Source: Bin55 sp965205965 (GTDB lineage: Bacteria; Pseudomonadota; Gammaproteobacteria; Pseudomonadales; Azotimanducaceae). Taken from it: DNA of 64,000 nucleotides. Position 1 is the stretch's first letter. Every line of letters starts with the position of its first letter. Below are positions 1 to 10,511 of the stretch, one piece after another. The notes beneath the pieces are model-generated. The model made no database searches and had not been told where the DNA came from. It was given only the letters and a program-made list of their open reading frames with translations. The DNA lies in contig CBDBHT010000007.1 of NCBI GenBank assembly GCA_965205965.1, forward strand, positions 62,001 through 126,000, in the 5' to 3' direction. The position numbers and the translations under genes were made by a program.

Positions 1-3
1 GGG

Positions 4-1138
4 CAATGGCATTCGTTTAGTGATCATTGTCATTCGTTTAAGGAAGTGCCCTTCACCACTGTATGGAATGCCAGCCCTATGTTGAGTTAATCAGCAGTTT
101 TTGCTTGCAGTCTTCTCCCTCGCTGCCACATCTTCACGGGTTTTCGGGATCGTCGTTCGAAGGATCTGCCGGGCCGGAGTCGTTGTCGGCGATCGGATGA
201 TGTCGCGAACCCACCTGGGTGACCGTTTCCTGTAGCGCGGATGCCTGCTTCAGCAACAGGGCTCTCGATGTCGGCCGCCACCATCGCCAGTCCGTGCTTG
301 AAATGGGTCTGCCTGCGCGGCTTGCCATGTTCGTGCGGGCTTTCGTTCCATCGATGGTCGCCGTGACCGGAGAACCGCCGGGTCATGGCGTTCAGGGGGA
401 AGCCGGCATAGAGTTTCTGTTGCACTCCCCGCTCGCTTGGTCCATGGAAGTCTTCCACCTCCATCCGTTGTTTGGACACCTTGTACCATTCTTCCACGCC
501 CCATCTTGCGCGATACCGCTCCGCCAGTTGCGGGATGGTGTATTGCTTCGAATCCAGCAGGGTGGTTCCGAGGATGAAGACCGTTTTGCCGACGAGGTAT
601 TTCACCAGCCGAAGGCAGTGTGCACCACAGGTGGCGAGTGTGCCTTTGCGGGGGGCGATCTCCATCACCACATCCTCTCGATCGCCGGGGATGAAATGGT
701 CGATGTCGGCACCGGTTTTCCGCTTTATCCCGAACACCGCATGCAGTCCCCGGATCACGTGCACGTGCAGCATCCGTAAACAGGATCCAGGGCTTTCCCC
801 GCCTTTCGGCGTCCGCCAGCCAAGATGACTGCAGATGGCCGAAGCCAGCTCATCGCGACTCAAGGACGGAAACAGCTCCACCGTCCTCTAAATGTCCGCA
901 ATCCGACGGCGGGTCAGCCGCCTGCCACAAAATGTGATCGACTTCAGATCCACGATTCTCGAACCCATCCACTTTCCGTCCGAAACAATTCCATACAGCA
1001 TAGTTTGCCAAAAAAAATGTCGCAACGCAACCCCTTTTTTTGAACACTCCAAAAAACAGAAACAAGTCCCAGTCAATCAATGGGTTATAGAAAACCCTCA
1101 AAGGCGCAGATCGACTTTTCTCAAACCGAATGCCATTG
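4..1138 (-). mobile_element. IS4-family deletion derivative (family A), copy 1
   Basis: 1135-bp element bounded by terminal inverted repeats that begin CAATGGCATTCG at both ends. It has the same length and structure as the copies at 12803-13937, 20042-22863 and 57502-58633. The left flank is only 3 bases long in this window, and those bases do not fit a 10-bp duplication of the right flank (GATGTCGGCC). The right end runs into a 10-C tract and then another IS, so this boundary has probably been rearranged. Confidence 0.85.
87..968 (-). pseudogene. Decayed DruA-N-domain/IS4 transposase fusion
   Basis: Reading from the ATG at 968, the product starts MGSRIVDLKS and continues with a small winged-helix-like module (LSRDELASAICSHLGW). 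It then jumps directly into the C-terminal part of an IS4-family DDE transposase. The IS4 signature Y-2-R-3-E-6-K is visible in YRARWGVEEWYKVSK. The first two acidic catalytic blocks are missing, so the protein cannot be a complete transposase. In this copy a CAG codon has become TAG near 890, just before the ELFPSL segment, and further indels occur near 200-270. It is a non-functional relic of a non-autonomous element. Confidence 0.8.
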
Positions 1139-1146
1139 GATGTCGG

Positions 1147-1156
1147 CCCCCCCCCC
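1147..1156. repeat. Poly-C tract (10 C)
   Basis: Ten consecutive C residues exactly at the junction between the family A element and the family D element. It is one of four C/G homopolymers of 10 or more in the window (also 5557-5568, 38294-38309 and 63649-63660). Three of the four lie at or near an IS boundary or inside a transposase gene. Confidence 0.9.
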
Positions 1157-3477
1157 TTGCAATTGGACACACATGACGATGTGAATTCATTCCTTCTGTT
1201 TCATGAGGAGGTAGATCCGCCCGGCGGGTTTGAGCAGGACGTATCCCTGCCAGAGTTTGATGTTTCCGGGCAGGGGCTGTCTTTTGGAAGGCTGGAACCC
1301 AGCGAGTCTTCCAATATTGATCACGGTTTGGCGAATGGTTTGGCGTTCGGGATCCGGAGTTTGATGTTTCCGGGCGTGGGATCCGAGGTCTTCGAGGAGC
1401 AGGTTCAGGGTCTCGATTTCTTCCCGGGTCAGCACCCGGATTGCGGGGCGGTCCGGTTCTACCCGTGCGAGTCGATCGAGGTCGAACACCCGCCAGGCGG
1501 TGATGGCGTCGAAGGCCAGGCATTTGCGCAGGTCGTCCGCGTGATCGAGGCGGCGCTCTTCGATGCGGGCACCGCTCTTGAGCACCTTGAAATATTCTTC
1601 GATGACCCAGCGTCGGCGATACCGTTCCAGTGCCTGGACGGCCTCTTGGGCATCTTGGAACGGGCGGGTGGACAGCAGCGCCCAGTGCAGGGGAGACGAC
1701 GTGTCGGCAGGGGGATGGATTTCCGTGGCTGAGACGGCGTGCACGGTCTGTGGCGGGCGTTCCTTGCACCGGCGCGCGCGGGCAAGAGGTCGGCCCGGAG
1801 GCTTCGCACCTCCAGTCGGGCGGTGCGGGCGGCTCGCGCCCGGGCACCGCCCGAGGCCGGAAGATCGAGTTCGAGGATCGAGGACACCGGTTGCGATGCC
1901 AGGCATTCCCACAGGTCTGCCGGAGGATCTTCGGCCTCCGTCCGTGCCGTGCGCTTGGCACCGCGGGAGGAACGGAACAGCAGTTCCACGTCCAATCCCG
2001 CGGCGCGTTCCAGCATCGAGAACATGTCGGCTTCCCGGTCGCACACGGCGATCACGCGAGTATCGGGACAGGACTTGGCCAGTTCCGCGGCACAGTCCAG
2101 ACCCGCCAACCAGCGTGTGCGCTCCGAGATCTCCGCTTTCTCCGGCGCCGGCGGCCGGAAGCGGGTATCCATTTCCAGCACGCCCAGCGTGAGATGCACG
2201 GGCAGCCCCTGCACGCCCTTTCCGCCGCCTCCCAATTCCGCCAGCCCCTCGCTGGTCGCCAGCCCCGAATAGTTCAGCATGGTGGTGTCCTGCACCGCCA
2301 GCACCACCGGTTCCAGACGGCAGCGATCCACCGTGGACTGGCGATGTGCGTCCAGCACATGCTCCTCCGTGGCACGCGCATTCGACAACAAGCGATAGGC
2401 TCCTTTCTGCTGTGCCGGGGTGGCAAACACCTGCGGCAAGGACAAGCCCGGACGATCGGCCCAGGCGCGCCCCATGTCCACCAGCCGCCGCCGCAGGCGC
2501 GCATCGCCCAGCGTGCGTGCGCCATATTCCCGATCGGCCCAGTCCGCCTGTATCGGCCAATGCCGGGATCCGCTCCACATTGGCAGCCGAGCCCCGGATT
2601 CCGCGCACAACTCTCGTCGCCAATGCCGCGACAGCGGATGCACCCAGACCGCCTTCGGAGACGTCCGGAACCCGCCCGGAGGACGACCGGAGGTGCGCCC
2701 CGCGCAACGCTGCCAGCCCGCCGCCCGATAGCACGTCCCGGCGCGGGACGGATCCACGTAAGTATACTCCAGAAGCGGTGCCGTTCCACGCGCTCGCCGC
2801 CACTCCGTCGCGAGTGCCTTCGACGCCTTCGCGAGCACATGGGAAGCCAGGTTCGGTACCCGTACCCCCGGAAGAATCAAAAACCGCGACTGCCGAACCA
2901 CCGCCTGCAAATGTGCGACCCGCGCGGCTTCCGACCAGCCGATCCAGCGATCCCGACAGGCCTGGTGCCAGCTCGCCGCCGACCATCTCACCCCGCCCAG
3001 GCGACCCTGGCGGCTCGAGACAATCCAGCAGTTCAGCGCAGCGCCCGGACTGCGATCCCATCCCCGTGGATGATGCGTGTGCAGCAGGCGACGAAACGCC
3101 CCCACGTCCTTCGCCGCCACACGTCGCACCGAGACCTCGCCCAATGCCTCCAGCGCACAGTCCAACGCCAGGTCCGGATAGTCCGAAGCCGGTGCCCGGA
3201 CCGATGCCACCGGACGCGCCGCCGGCAACGCCACCCCCAGATGCGCCGCCAGTTGCGGCAACGCCTTGCAGGCCGACGCGATGCACCACTCCCCCTGACG
3301 ATTCCGCCAGTCTTCACGCTCGCAAATCCCCCGAGCCAGGGACCACCGAGTCGCCGACGGATCCCTCGACTTCTCCTTGAACCAAGCCAGCGAAGCCTCG
3401 CCAAAATGTCTCAGACCCAATTGCATGCAAATATAGTAAACATCACCCCCTCTCTTGTCAAGTGTGTCCAATTGCAA
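1157..3477 (-). mobile_element. DUF4338-IS4 fusion element (family D), copy 1
   Basis: 2321-bp element. Its terminal inverted repeats read TTGCAATTGGACACAC followed by WTGAC and match at 20 of 21 positions between the two ends (1157-1177 and 3457-3477). The single gene inside fuses a DruA-like DUF4338 domain to an IS4/IS50-type transposase. The right end abuts a truncated family F element; no target duplication is evident because the left flank is the poly-C tract. A second copy at 17980-23103 is interrupted by other ISs. Confidence 0.85.
1187..3426 (-). pseudogene. DUF4338-IS4 fusion transposase (frameshifted)
   Basis: The start is ATG at 3426 (MQLGLRHFGE). The first roughly 300 residues resemble DUF4338/DruA proteins, with the family-typical stretch SRFLILPGVRVPNLASHVL followed by GTCYRAAGW. 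A complete IS4/IS50-like DDE transposase follows: first aspartate in VLAVQDTTMLNYS, second in VCDREADMFS, and glutamate in YRRRWVIEEYFKVLK, which fits Y-2-R-3-E-6-K exactly. A 2-bp difference from copy 2 near 1775-1790 breaks the frame, so the C-terminal third is read in another frame down to 1187. The last residues end about 10 codons inside the inverted repeat. DUF4338 is the DruA domain of the Druantia defence system; its role in a transposase is unknown. Inactive unless the frameshift is a sequencing error. Confidence 0.8.
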
Positions 3478-4146
3478 GGATCACGGCCCGGCAGTCCGGA
3501 TGCACGATCGCACCGGCCAGCAGCTGATGGTGGTAGGTGACCGTGCCGTCGCGGTGACGCCGCTCGCAGCAGGACTGGCAGCGCACGGTACCCGATGCAA
3601 AAAAAAGCCCGTGCCGTCCAGCGACAACAGATAGTGGTGGCCATACACCGCATACGGCTTCAGCATCTTGCCTCGTTGCAGTTCGCGGAACCGCCGCCGG
3701 AAGACCGGGCGCAAGGCACTCGCCGGAACCCGATCCAGACGCGTCCGCATCTGCGTGTCGCACGGCACCCGACCCTCACCTAGTACAGCCGCCGCAGATT
3801 ACCCCGAACCCGTCCATCCAACCGTACCTCGCGGTCAAACTGCAGCAACGACGGGGACTTCAGACCGAACATCGCCACACCCGACATCAAACAGTCGACC
3901 AGACGATAAGTGCGGACCGACGCCCCGTCTTCAATCCGTCCAAAACACCGCCGACTTAACGTCAGCAGTCCCGCAGCATTCAATCGCTTGCGCATCGCTT
4001 GTCGAGGCATCCTTTCCTCCATGATCGGGTCGTAAACGGCTATCATAAACCATCACCCCAGACCACCAAAGTCTGCGAAAAAGGACCAGACGCAGACACT
4101 CAACCCCCCGCCAACTCCACCTTTTCACAGGAAGCGGGAATTGCTG
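3478..4146 (-). pseudogene. Truncated DDE transposase (family F, related to families C and E)
   Basis: N-terminal half of a transposase related to the intact one at 21337-22653. Recognisable parts are CLMSGVAMFGLKSPSLLQFD, PCDTQMRTRLDRV and the first catalytic block YLLSLDGTGFF. A 1-bp indel next to LRRLY (near 3780) shifts the frame. The right end carries the family terminal repeat (CAGCAATTCCCG on the minus strand). The left end is cut by the family D element at 3477, which removed the second aspartate and the glutamate. The insertion has itself interrupted a DruA-type element whose remainder lies at 4147-4646. Confidence 0.7.
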
Positions 4147-4646
4147 CCCGCACTCTATGGCGGAACCCGGATCCGAGCTGCTCGTATGCCGTGGTCTCCG
4201 GCCCCCGGTTCCCGTTCTCGATCCCGGCCGCTTCGGCGGCAGCGACACTATGCCGCCGGACTCCAGCTGCTCCAGCATCCGCAGACAGGACGCCAGCCGA
4301 TCCCGACCCTTCGGCGTGAACCAGCCCAGATGACTGCACAGGGTGGCAGCCAGCTCATGGCGACTCAGTGCCGGAAACAGTACCACCGTCTTCTGAATGT
4401 CCGCAATCTGACGGCGGGTCAGCCGCGTGCCATAGAAGGTGGTCGACTTCAGGTTCTCGATTCAGGCATCCATTACGTTTGCACCAAATTACCATTTAAC
4501 CAAGCATAGATTGCCATAACCCACGCTAAAACGCAAGTGTTTTTTGAAGAACCCCAAAGAAACCTAATATGTTTCCGTATATCAACCTGTTACACGACAT
4601 CCTCAAAGACCAGGATCATCCCTTTCCGTTAATTCGAATGCCATCG
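4147..4646 (-). pseudogene. N-terminal fragment of a DUF4338-type element (family B)
   Basis: Minus-strand remnant encoding the small N-terminal module shared by family A and B elements (LSRHELAATLCSHLGW, then SCLRMLEQLESGGIVSLP). The probable initiator ATG is followed two codons later by TGA where related copies read CGA, so the gene is dead. The outer end near 4646 is the family terminal repeat ending CGATGGCATTCG on the minus strand. The inner end stops at the family F insertion (4146), so DUF4338 and everything downstream are missing. Confidence 0.65.
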
Positions 4647-4796
4647 CATGCGCACCCCGTAGCTCACCAAACGTGTTGGTTCCGAAGACTCCATACGTGT
4701 TTGAGTACCTTCGCGTCACTTGATTTCCCGCGTAATCGCTTATTAGCGAGTGCTTGATCCCATCGTATCCACCGTCGTGCATTCTCTACGACCGGC

Positions 4797-4968
4797 CGCC
4801 TCCCCTCCCCCTCTTGGAGCAACAGGATTCCCGTGATGACTCGCTCAACGCCCGTGCCGTCGGCGAGCACGGTATACATGGCCCATATTCCGATCAGTAT
4901 CCCGCTATGATGCCAAAAACCAGTAAGACTTCCGCTATCGAATAACTGTTACGTTGCTTTTCCATCAT
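4797..4968 (-). pseudogene. Type IV pilin remnant (pilin 1)
   Basis: From ATG at 4968 or 4965 the product reads MEKQRNSYSIAEVLLVFGI, a short positively charged leader followed by a type IV pilin N-terminal helix. The expected G-1 before the cleavage site is S here. A frameshift after IIAG brings a stop; in another frame the sequence continues as IGIWAMYTVLAD and then loses similarity. It is closely related to the pilins at 5000-5552 and 58834-62133. Not functional. Confidence 0.7.
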
Positions 4969-4999
4969 GTCGCTTTATCCATGTCTTTACGGGCCTCAA

Positions 5000-5552
5000 C
5001 TACTCTATGATCAAAATCAAACTCGCCTGTCCCCGAGAGTCACAAGTACATCCGGAACCCCACTCGTCGTTACCGCCGATAAAGCCGCTGAACGTTTGAC
5101 CGGCCGGTATATATTGAATGGGTGTGCCTCCGCAATCATGGCTTAGTTCGTCCACTTCACCAAAGGACTTCAACACTTGCGTGCACGCTTGGTAGCTGAG
5201 CAATCCGGAATATACGAGATGAGCATGCCCCGGGGCACTTTGGGATGGGAATAATAGAGCGGGTGAACCGATGTGATTAGTCAGGATTCCCCGGGCATCC
5301 GCCTGAGAGAGGGGGCTTTGACCTAAATAGGGTGTTATTCCTTTTCCTGTTCCTATGCCGTTGTAGGAATTGCCGTTGGCTGCTTTATAAGCACGTGTGG
5401 CCTCCTTGATCATCCATACTTCTGCGACCGATCTTTTAGTGCCCGCGTCCTCCGAAAGCATAGTGTACATGGCCCACACGCCGATCAGCACGCCAGCTAT
5501 AATGCCGAACACCAACAGAAGTTCGGCTATCGAATAGCCGTTTGTGTGGCAT
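5000..5552 (-). pseudogene. Type IV pilin with disrupted 5' end (pilin 2)
   Basis: The open frame ending at 5000 encodes a type IV (IVb-like) major pilin: NGYSIAELLLVFGIIAGVL, a hydrophobic helix, then about 140 residues with two C-terminal cysteines (GSGCTCDSRG). No start codon lies in this frame between a 12-C tract (5557-5568 as G on the plus strand) and the mature N-terminus. An ATG at 5552 would give MPHKR, matching the leaders of its paralogues, but is out of frame, as if about 5 bases were lost between MPHKR and NGYS. Alternatively the upstream frame MQGKFVTGVL could reach the pilin if the tract were 13 C. The body of the gene is intact, so the loss looks recent. Confidence 0.7.
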
Positions 5553-5556
5553 AAGA

Positions 5557-5568
5557 GGGGGGGGGGGG
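5557..5568. repeat. Poly-G tract (12 G; poly-C on the pilin strand)
   Basis: Homopolymer four bases upstream of the probable start codon of pilin 2, where a ribosome-binding site would be expected. With 12 bases the upstream frame ends at a TAG inside the pilin leader. With 13 (or 10 or 16) it would be in frame with the pilin. It could be a slippage switch, decay, or an assembly artefact. Confidence 0.85.
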
Positions 5569-6146
5569 TAGAGTATCCTGCCTCACCTTAACTTCTGTTT
5601 TCCGGGCGTTGGCTGCGTCTCCCGTTTTGCTTTGACAACTCTCTTGAGGCACTTGATTGAGAACACCTGTCACAAATTTGCCTTGCATCGTGGGTCTCTT
5701 CTCATATAAAAGATAAATAAAAGATAAAATCCGATTTTTACTAGGTAGCTTCCGACTGGGGAACTTTCTGGGCCGGTTCACCCCGTTCACTACATGTTTT
5801 TCGGAGTGGATCAATTTTCAAGCGCAACGCGACCACAGGCTTCAGCCGACGGTTCTTCGAAGGGATTTCAGCCAGTACGAACAGATCGAAACCTGAATGT
5901 TGCGCATATAAATACATCCCACCAACGAATAAATAGACATGCCTAGTGATTATGGATGGGTACCAATCTAATAGCAAGTACAATAAAATGTAAAAATTAT
6001 TGGTAATACTTGCATGAAGTATTACTCATTCCATCTTCCATTGCAATAAAATTGCCAGATATGTCTATGCCGCGTAAGCCACGTGACATTTTGTATTTAC
6101 AGTTCCATACTTTCCGAGAATACTCGGGTAGGGCTCCCGCTACATC
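5569..6146. other. Stretch without a recognisable gene
   Basis: A 95-codon minus-strand frame (5527-5814) ends in the poly-C tract ahead of pilin 2 but resembles no known protein. The remainder is AT-rich, with no convincing coding frame, RNA gene or repeat that I can see. Confidence 0.5.
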
Positions 6147-6195
6147 CAGCAATTCCTGTATAGCCCAAACTCCGCTATTGGTCTGGACTTTCTAG
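6147..6195 (-). repeat. Solo terminal repeat of a family C element
   Basis: About 49 bp beginning CAGCAATTCC and continuing through TATAGCCCAAACTCCGC to TGGACTTTC, matching the right end of the intact family C element (22745-22795). No transposase sequence is attached. It abuts the IS1380 derivative at 6196. Confidence 0.6.
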
Positions 6196-7591
6196 CCTGG
6201 ATTTCTCATAACCAAGTCGAAAATGATGTTTTTCACGGGCTGCGTTGGGTACGAGGCATGGAATTTCGCGTCGTAAGTTTGAAAAGGCTTCGGAGGATGG
6301 GAATTCGTGCGTTTCCACGCCTTTTTGCGGGCGGGACGGCGAATCGCTGGGCATCCGGCGGTAATTTCCAGTGAGCAAATGTCTGGATACTGACAGTGTG
6401 TTCAAAAGATGTATGAGCATTTCCTTGATTCAACTAAATTTTCTCACTCCAGTTTGATGACGTGCCCCAATTTATACGGCCCGGAAAATGACAAAAGTTC
6501 GCGAAAACCATGGGACGAAAACAGCCGAAAGTCCCACTAAAACCAGTAGTTCATAACTCGCTGGAAATTACTGGGCATCCGGGCGCGGGGAAGGCCGGCG
6601 CGCTCCGCCGCCAGCGTCATGAACCCGGTTGAACCGGGCTTTTACGTCGGTGCCAGGCTGACCCAGATCGACCGGACATCCTTCCAGTACGGGAAGACGC
6701 CCGAACGCCAGATGAATCCGCCGCGTGGACACCGTCACGCGCACCGGGATCCGGAACAGGCACTCGCGCAGCGTCGATGGACGGCTCCGGCGCAGCATGA
6801 CGGATACCAGGAGGTTCTCGAGCCGGTGCTTCATCATGCAATAGATAACGTGGACAGTGCCCGGTCACGCCGCAGATCGTCGTGATCGTTCAAATCCTCG
6901 CAGCCCAGCGCGAGATCTGAAATCCGCTGCCCCAGCAACACCACCAGCGGATGCGCCACCTTGGACGGGTCGCAGTGGTTCGTGAAACACTTCGAGACGC
7001 GCTCGAACAGCCGGACCTTCTCGGCCAGCATCATCAGCAGTGCCGAGCCCCGTTGGAACTCAGCTCGCCTCCACTGCAAGTCCACCTCCATCCGCACCGG
7101 ACGGCCCCCCTTCGTCATCCGACGCACCAGTCGGTCCCGCGCCGCACTTTTGCTTGCTCTATCCCGTGCCCTCCTCCATCCGGCCCAATCGGCCGTGTTG
7201 TGCCAACGCACATCCTTCGCACCCGCACGATGAGCCGCAGCCACCGGGGGCGAAACCTCCTGGCAGTCGGAGCGTTCGGGAATCGTCAAGACAAGGGCCG
7301 AAGGACGTGCGATATTGGCGTCCGCTGAATGCTAACCCGGATGGCTCACAATCAAGTCGAAAACAGCATTTTCACGGGATGTGCCGCTTTTCGCGCGGAT
7401 CGCAGCGGTCCGCGAAACGGGCCGAGGCGCATGCTAAAAGTCCGCATCTCTTCCGCAAGCATCGCACCTATCCGTCCGAACGCATTCCGTCGCAATCCCC
7501 TGTCCCCCAGCAAAGCCCAATCAGCTTCGTTGTCTTAACAACTTAAACGCACATACATCGCACCAAAGCCATTCATTATGAGAAATAAGGG
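6196..7591 (-). mobile_element. IS1380-family element, internally deleted
   Basis: Left end CCTGGATTTCTCATAA and right end TTATGAGAAATAAGGG are the same terminal repeats as the larger copy at 58962-61675. The minus strand carries the transposase N-terminus (MEVDLQWRRAEFQRGSALLM, then VAHPLVVLLGQR), which fuses after RRDRALST directly to the C-terminus (RLENLLVSVMLRRSRPSTL). About 1 kb with all catalytic residues is lost. Flanks are CTAG on the left and TTAA on the right, not a matching 4-bp duplication, so one side was rearranged. The element cuts the methyltransferase gene at 7592 and itself carries a 215-bp MITE. Confidence 0.8.
6359..6573. mobile_element. 215-bp MITE (type 2), copy 1
   Basis: Non-coding repeat with inverted ends reading inward CGGTAATTTCCAGTGAG and CAGTAATTTCCAGCGAG. 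It is flanked by a perfect 9-bp direct repeat, GGCATCCGG (6350-6358 and 6574-6582). The homologous IS1380 copy near 59120 has the empty site. A second copy, inverted, lies at 45022-45233. Confidence 0.85.
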
Positions 7592-9765
7592 TTAAAATCA
7601 ACATATTCCGAAGGAGATTGTTTACTTGATTTGGGGCCGTGTATCAATTCCGTTGCTTGAGAGACAACACTCCAAGGTGTCTCTCGAGTTATTTGCTCGG
7701 AATTCTTCAACCTTAAGATCTGATTGCCTTTTTCCCGAGTACCTTGTATCCAAGTACACGACTTTGCACCCGTAAACGGAGCATTTTTCCCGGACAACTG
7801 ATTAAAACTAATACTGAATACCCCACCATGCCTACTACCCTTTTCTCGAATTACTTTTCGGAATTTGGACCAACTCTCAGCTATAGTGGACGCATAATTC
7901 AAAACCCATGCTGATTTCTGACCAATATCTACGAGGTAATTTTCAGCACATCTAATTACAAAGATCGCACCAATATCGAAACTTGTTGCGTGCTTACCTC
8001 CCATCCAAATATGTAACTTCTGCGCCAAATCCTCAAATGCTTCTTTTCTAGGACTTACTTGTATCTCATTGACCCTAACCCAAGGCGGATTGGCTAATAT
8101 GCGATCGACTTTCCTGACTGCCAATAACGACGGTGAAATACTGTTGAAAATGTGGTACCGCCACACACCATTACCTTCCTCGCCGCATATCTCGCTTAGC
8201 GTGTTGAAGGCATTATGGAGTGCATCTTTTGATTCATCAGATAAATTCTCTTCAAGACTTGTGGGAAAGTTATTTTGGTTATTAGCCTCTTCTACAAATT
8301 GACGTATGTCCGTTCCGAATGATGACCGGTGAACGAACTCTTTTGGTAGTCCAAATTGTCGTCGCTTCGTAGGAGAATGGAAAATGTATCGGTAACCGCT
8401 TTCTCGCTTGTTGTACCTGAATAGATTTATACCCCAATCGACCAAAAGTGAATCGCCTTGCCAAACTTGCAATTCCTGCTCAGCATCAAGAAGTTGCGGT
8501 CTAGGGAGAGATCGCAATAAGGTAGCCTTCGAGAACTCAATGGCAACAGGATGAATATCAATGCCGTGGACCAGCTTCATGATCACCATTGATTTCTCTT
8601 TTGGCGTCACACCAGAACTGCTCAATTCTTTGGCTTTCAGTATTTTTTTGGCTGAATGGTAGAGGAAAGTTCCTGATCCACAAGCTGGGTCCAGTACACC
8701 TATGCCTTTTAGAGATTCCGTTGTTGCAGCACCACGTACTACTCTTAGAGCCTTGGCAACCGATTTACGCACCCATTCATCATCAAGTATTTTTTCCGCG
8801 AGCATTTCGGCGACCCAATCCGGTGTGTAATACTCACCGTAGATCTTACGTTGCGTTTTCGGAATAATGGTTTGGTACAAAGTTCTCAAAACATCCTTTC
8901 TACGACGCTTCCAATCGTAAGCATCCGCGAGGCTTTGAATGGAGTGCAACCACTCCTTACCTTCATTGCCGTTTTTAGATATCCAGTTGATATAACCATC
9001 AGACAGGCGTTCTGTACGTACACTTTCGTCTGATTGATCAGGGTCTATCAAAGTATTCGTTACAGAACGAGCAATGGCCACCAGAAAACAGTGCTTTATA
9101 AACATCCTTGAAGCCACTTCGCCATCATTAGGCATCATTCCCGATGCTTGTATGATTTGTCCCCAAAGTTTCTTTTGAGTTTTGGCGTGCCTCAGGTGTT
9201 TGCACTTATTCCAAAGCTCGTCAAGTGCGCTCTCATATGTCTCAAATATACTGGAGGGGTCTCTCGGAATTAGAGGCTTTCCACATTCTTCTCCCTGAAT
9301 GGAGGCTTTTAACAACGAACGTATCTCGTTGGGTTGCGACTTATAGGTTAAGTGCCTGTGGCGTTCTTTAATGTCGGAATCGTGTTGAAGATCAGACGAC
9401 CATTGGTATACCCAATAGTCACTACCATCCGTAAGTATTCCTGTCCAATTTAAACTACTAGTCAGTTGAAGATCGAGTTCTTCACTTTCAGCCCTACGTT
9501 GCGCTAAAATATAACGCTTAAGTTGCTCAAATTGTGTTTCGCCATATCCAGATACAGCGTCTGGACCTGCTTTCCCCGGTGCTTTACACTCAATTAGCAC
9601 ACGGTGCAACGGTAGGAACACATCGACTGGACCATCTCCTGTTTCCCACTCGGTTTCAGTGGTATTGATATCCCCAATGCTGTTGCAAGCATTGGCGAGG
9701 CAAATCTTTATTCTGTCTTCTTTCCCTTTGTGTTTTGATGCTTGTTCTAAAAAATCAATGTCCAT
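7592..9765 (-). pseudogene. N6-adenine DNA methyltransferase/restriction protein, 3'-truncated
   Basis: The 5' 724 codons or so of a type IIG/type I-like restriction-modification protein. The N-terminus has a PD-(D/E)XK-like nuclease site (D48, E59 and K61 in VDVF and IECK). A helical region follows, then the methyltransferase domain with YYTPDWVAEML, AdoMet motif I LDPACGSGTFLYH (about residue 360) and the adenine-specific catalytic motif NPPW (about residue 560). The target-recognition region expected further on is missing: the frame runs into the IS1380 end at 7591 and stops with the IS-derived residues NPYFS. The other half is not found on the far side of the IS. Probably inactive for specific modification. 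Start at 9765 is ATG (MDIDFLEQAS). Confidence 0.8.
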
Positions 9766-10511
9766 ATTGCTAGATACGTCTACAAATAGGTTTTATTCGA
9801 AATGGCTCCGTCATCGCTTCGTTGCAACACAACCCTTCTACGCCTCGTGTTTCCTTGTTTAGCACCGGCCTGCTTCATCACATCTTACACTGCCCCCTGG
9901 CAATCGACCTGCTGATCCCGAACGTCTGAGAGCCAGCTCGCCATACGAATAAACAAGCCCAACACCATTTCAACAGCGTCTGTTGCTGGTACTCGGTCAT
10001 ACGCATATACGCATGTCTTCTTTGATCAGCTCACGTCTTCACCCGCGGATCAGAGAGCGTCCGTCTTACCCAACATGGACTCGTCAGTCGCATCAAGTGC
10101 GACAATGATCAATCTCAGCAGTCCACAGTTGGCAGGTCACAACCGGCCCCTAAGGCGCAAATATCTTAACAACATTAACATTGCCTGCAATTACAGTCAC
10201 TCACCATCGGCTCCACTCGCTTTTCCCATGAATATCTGATCAGCCGACCTGATCTGCTCCAGGTTGCTTGATCTGGATATTCACATTCCGACAGAGTCGA
10301 GCCTTCGTAAACTGGTGTTCGCTAAACAGCATGCGGTTGAAAGATGGTGGGATCTTGTGACTCCTGACAAGCATGTTCCATTATGCTACGACCGCGTCAC
10401 GGTATTGCCGCCGCTAGACACTTGGATAACCGAATCATGTTGGTATCGTACCCCTCTGATATTCAGACACACTGAGAAACATGGTCATGCCATCTCTATA
10501 GGTGGTGACGA
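9766..10511. other. Stretch without a recognisable gene
   Basis: About 745 bp between the truncated methyltransferase and the HEPN-like gene. A plus-strand frame at 10264-10560 overlaps the end of the HEPN gene and resembles nothing I know. The segment 9890-10250 looks like decayed coding DNA with many stops, but I cannot assign it to a family. Confidence 0.45.

Noticed and set aside
1630..3540. Long plus-strand ORF of 636 codons opposite the family D transposase
   Set aside because: High-GC shadow of the minus-strand gene; Arg/Pro-rich, no motifs, and the opposite frame carries all DDE blocks.
9890..10260. Possible IS1380-like DATD motif on the minus strand
   Set aside because: Only a few residues match and the context does not, so I left it as unassigned decayed DNA.
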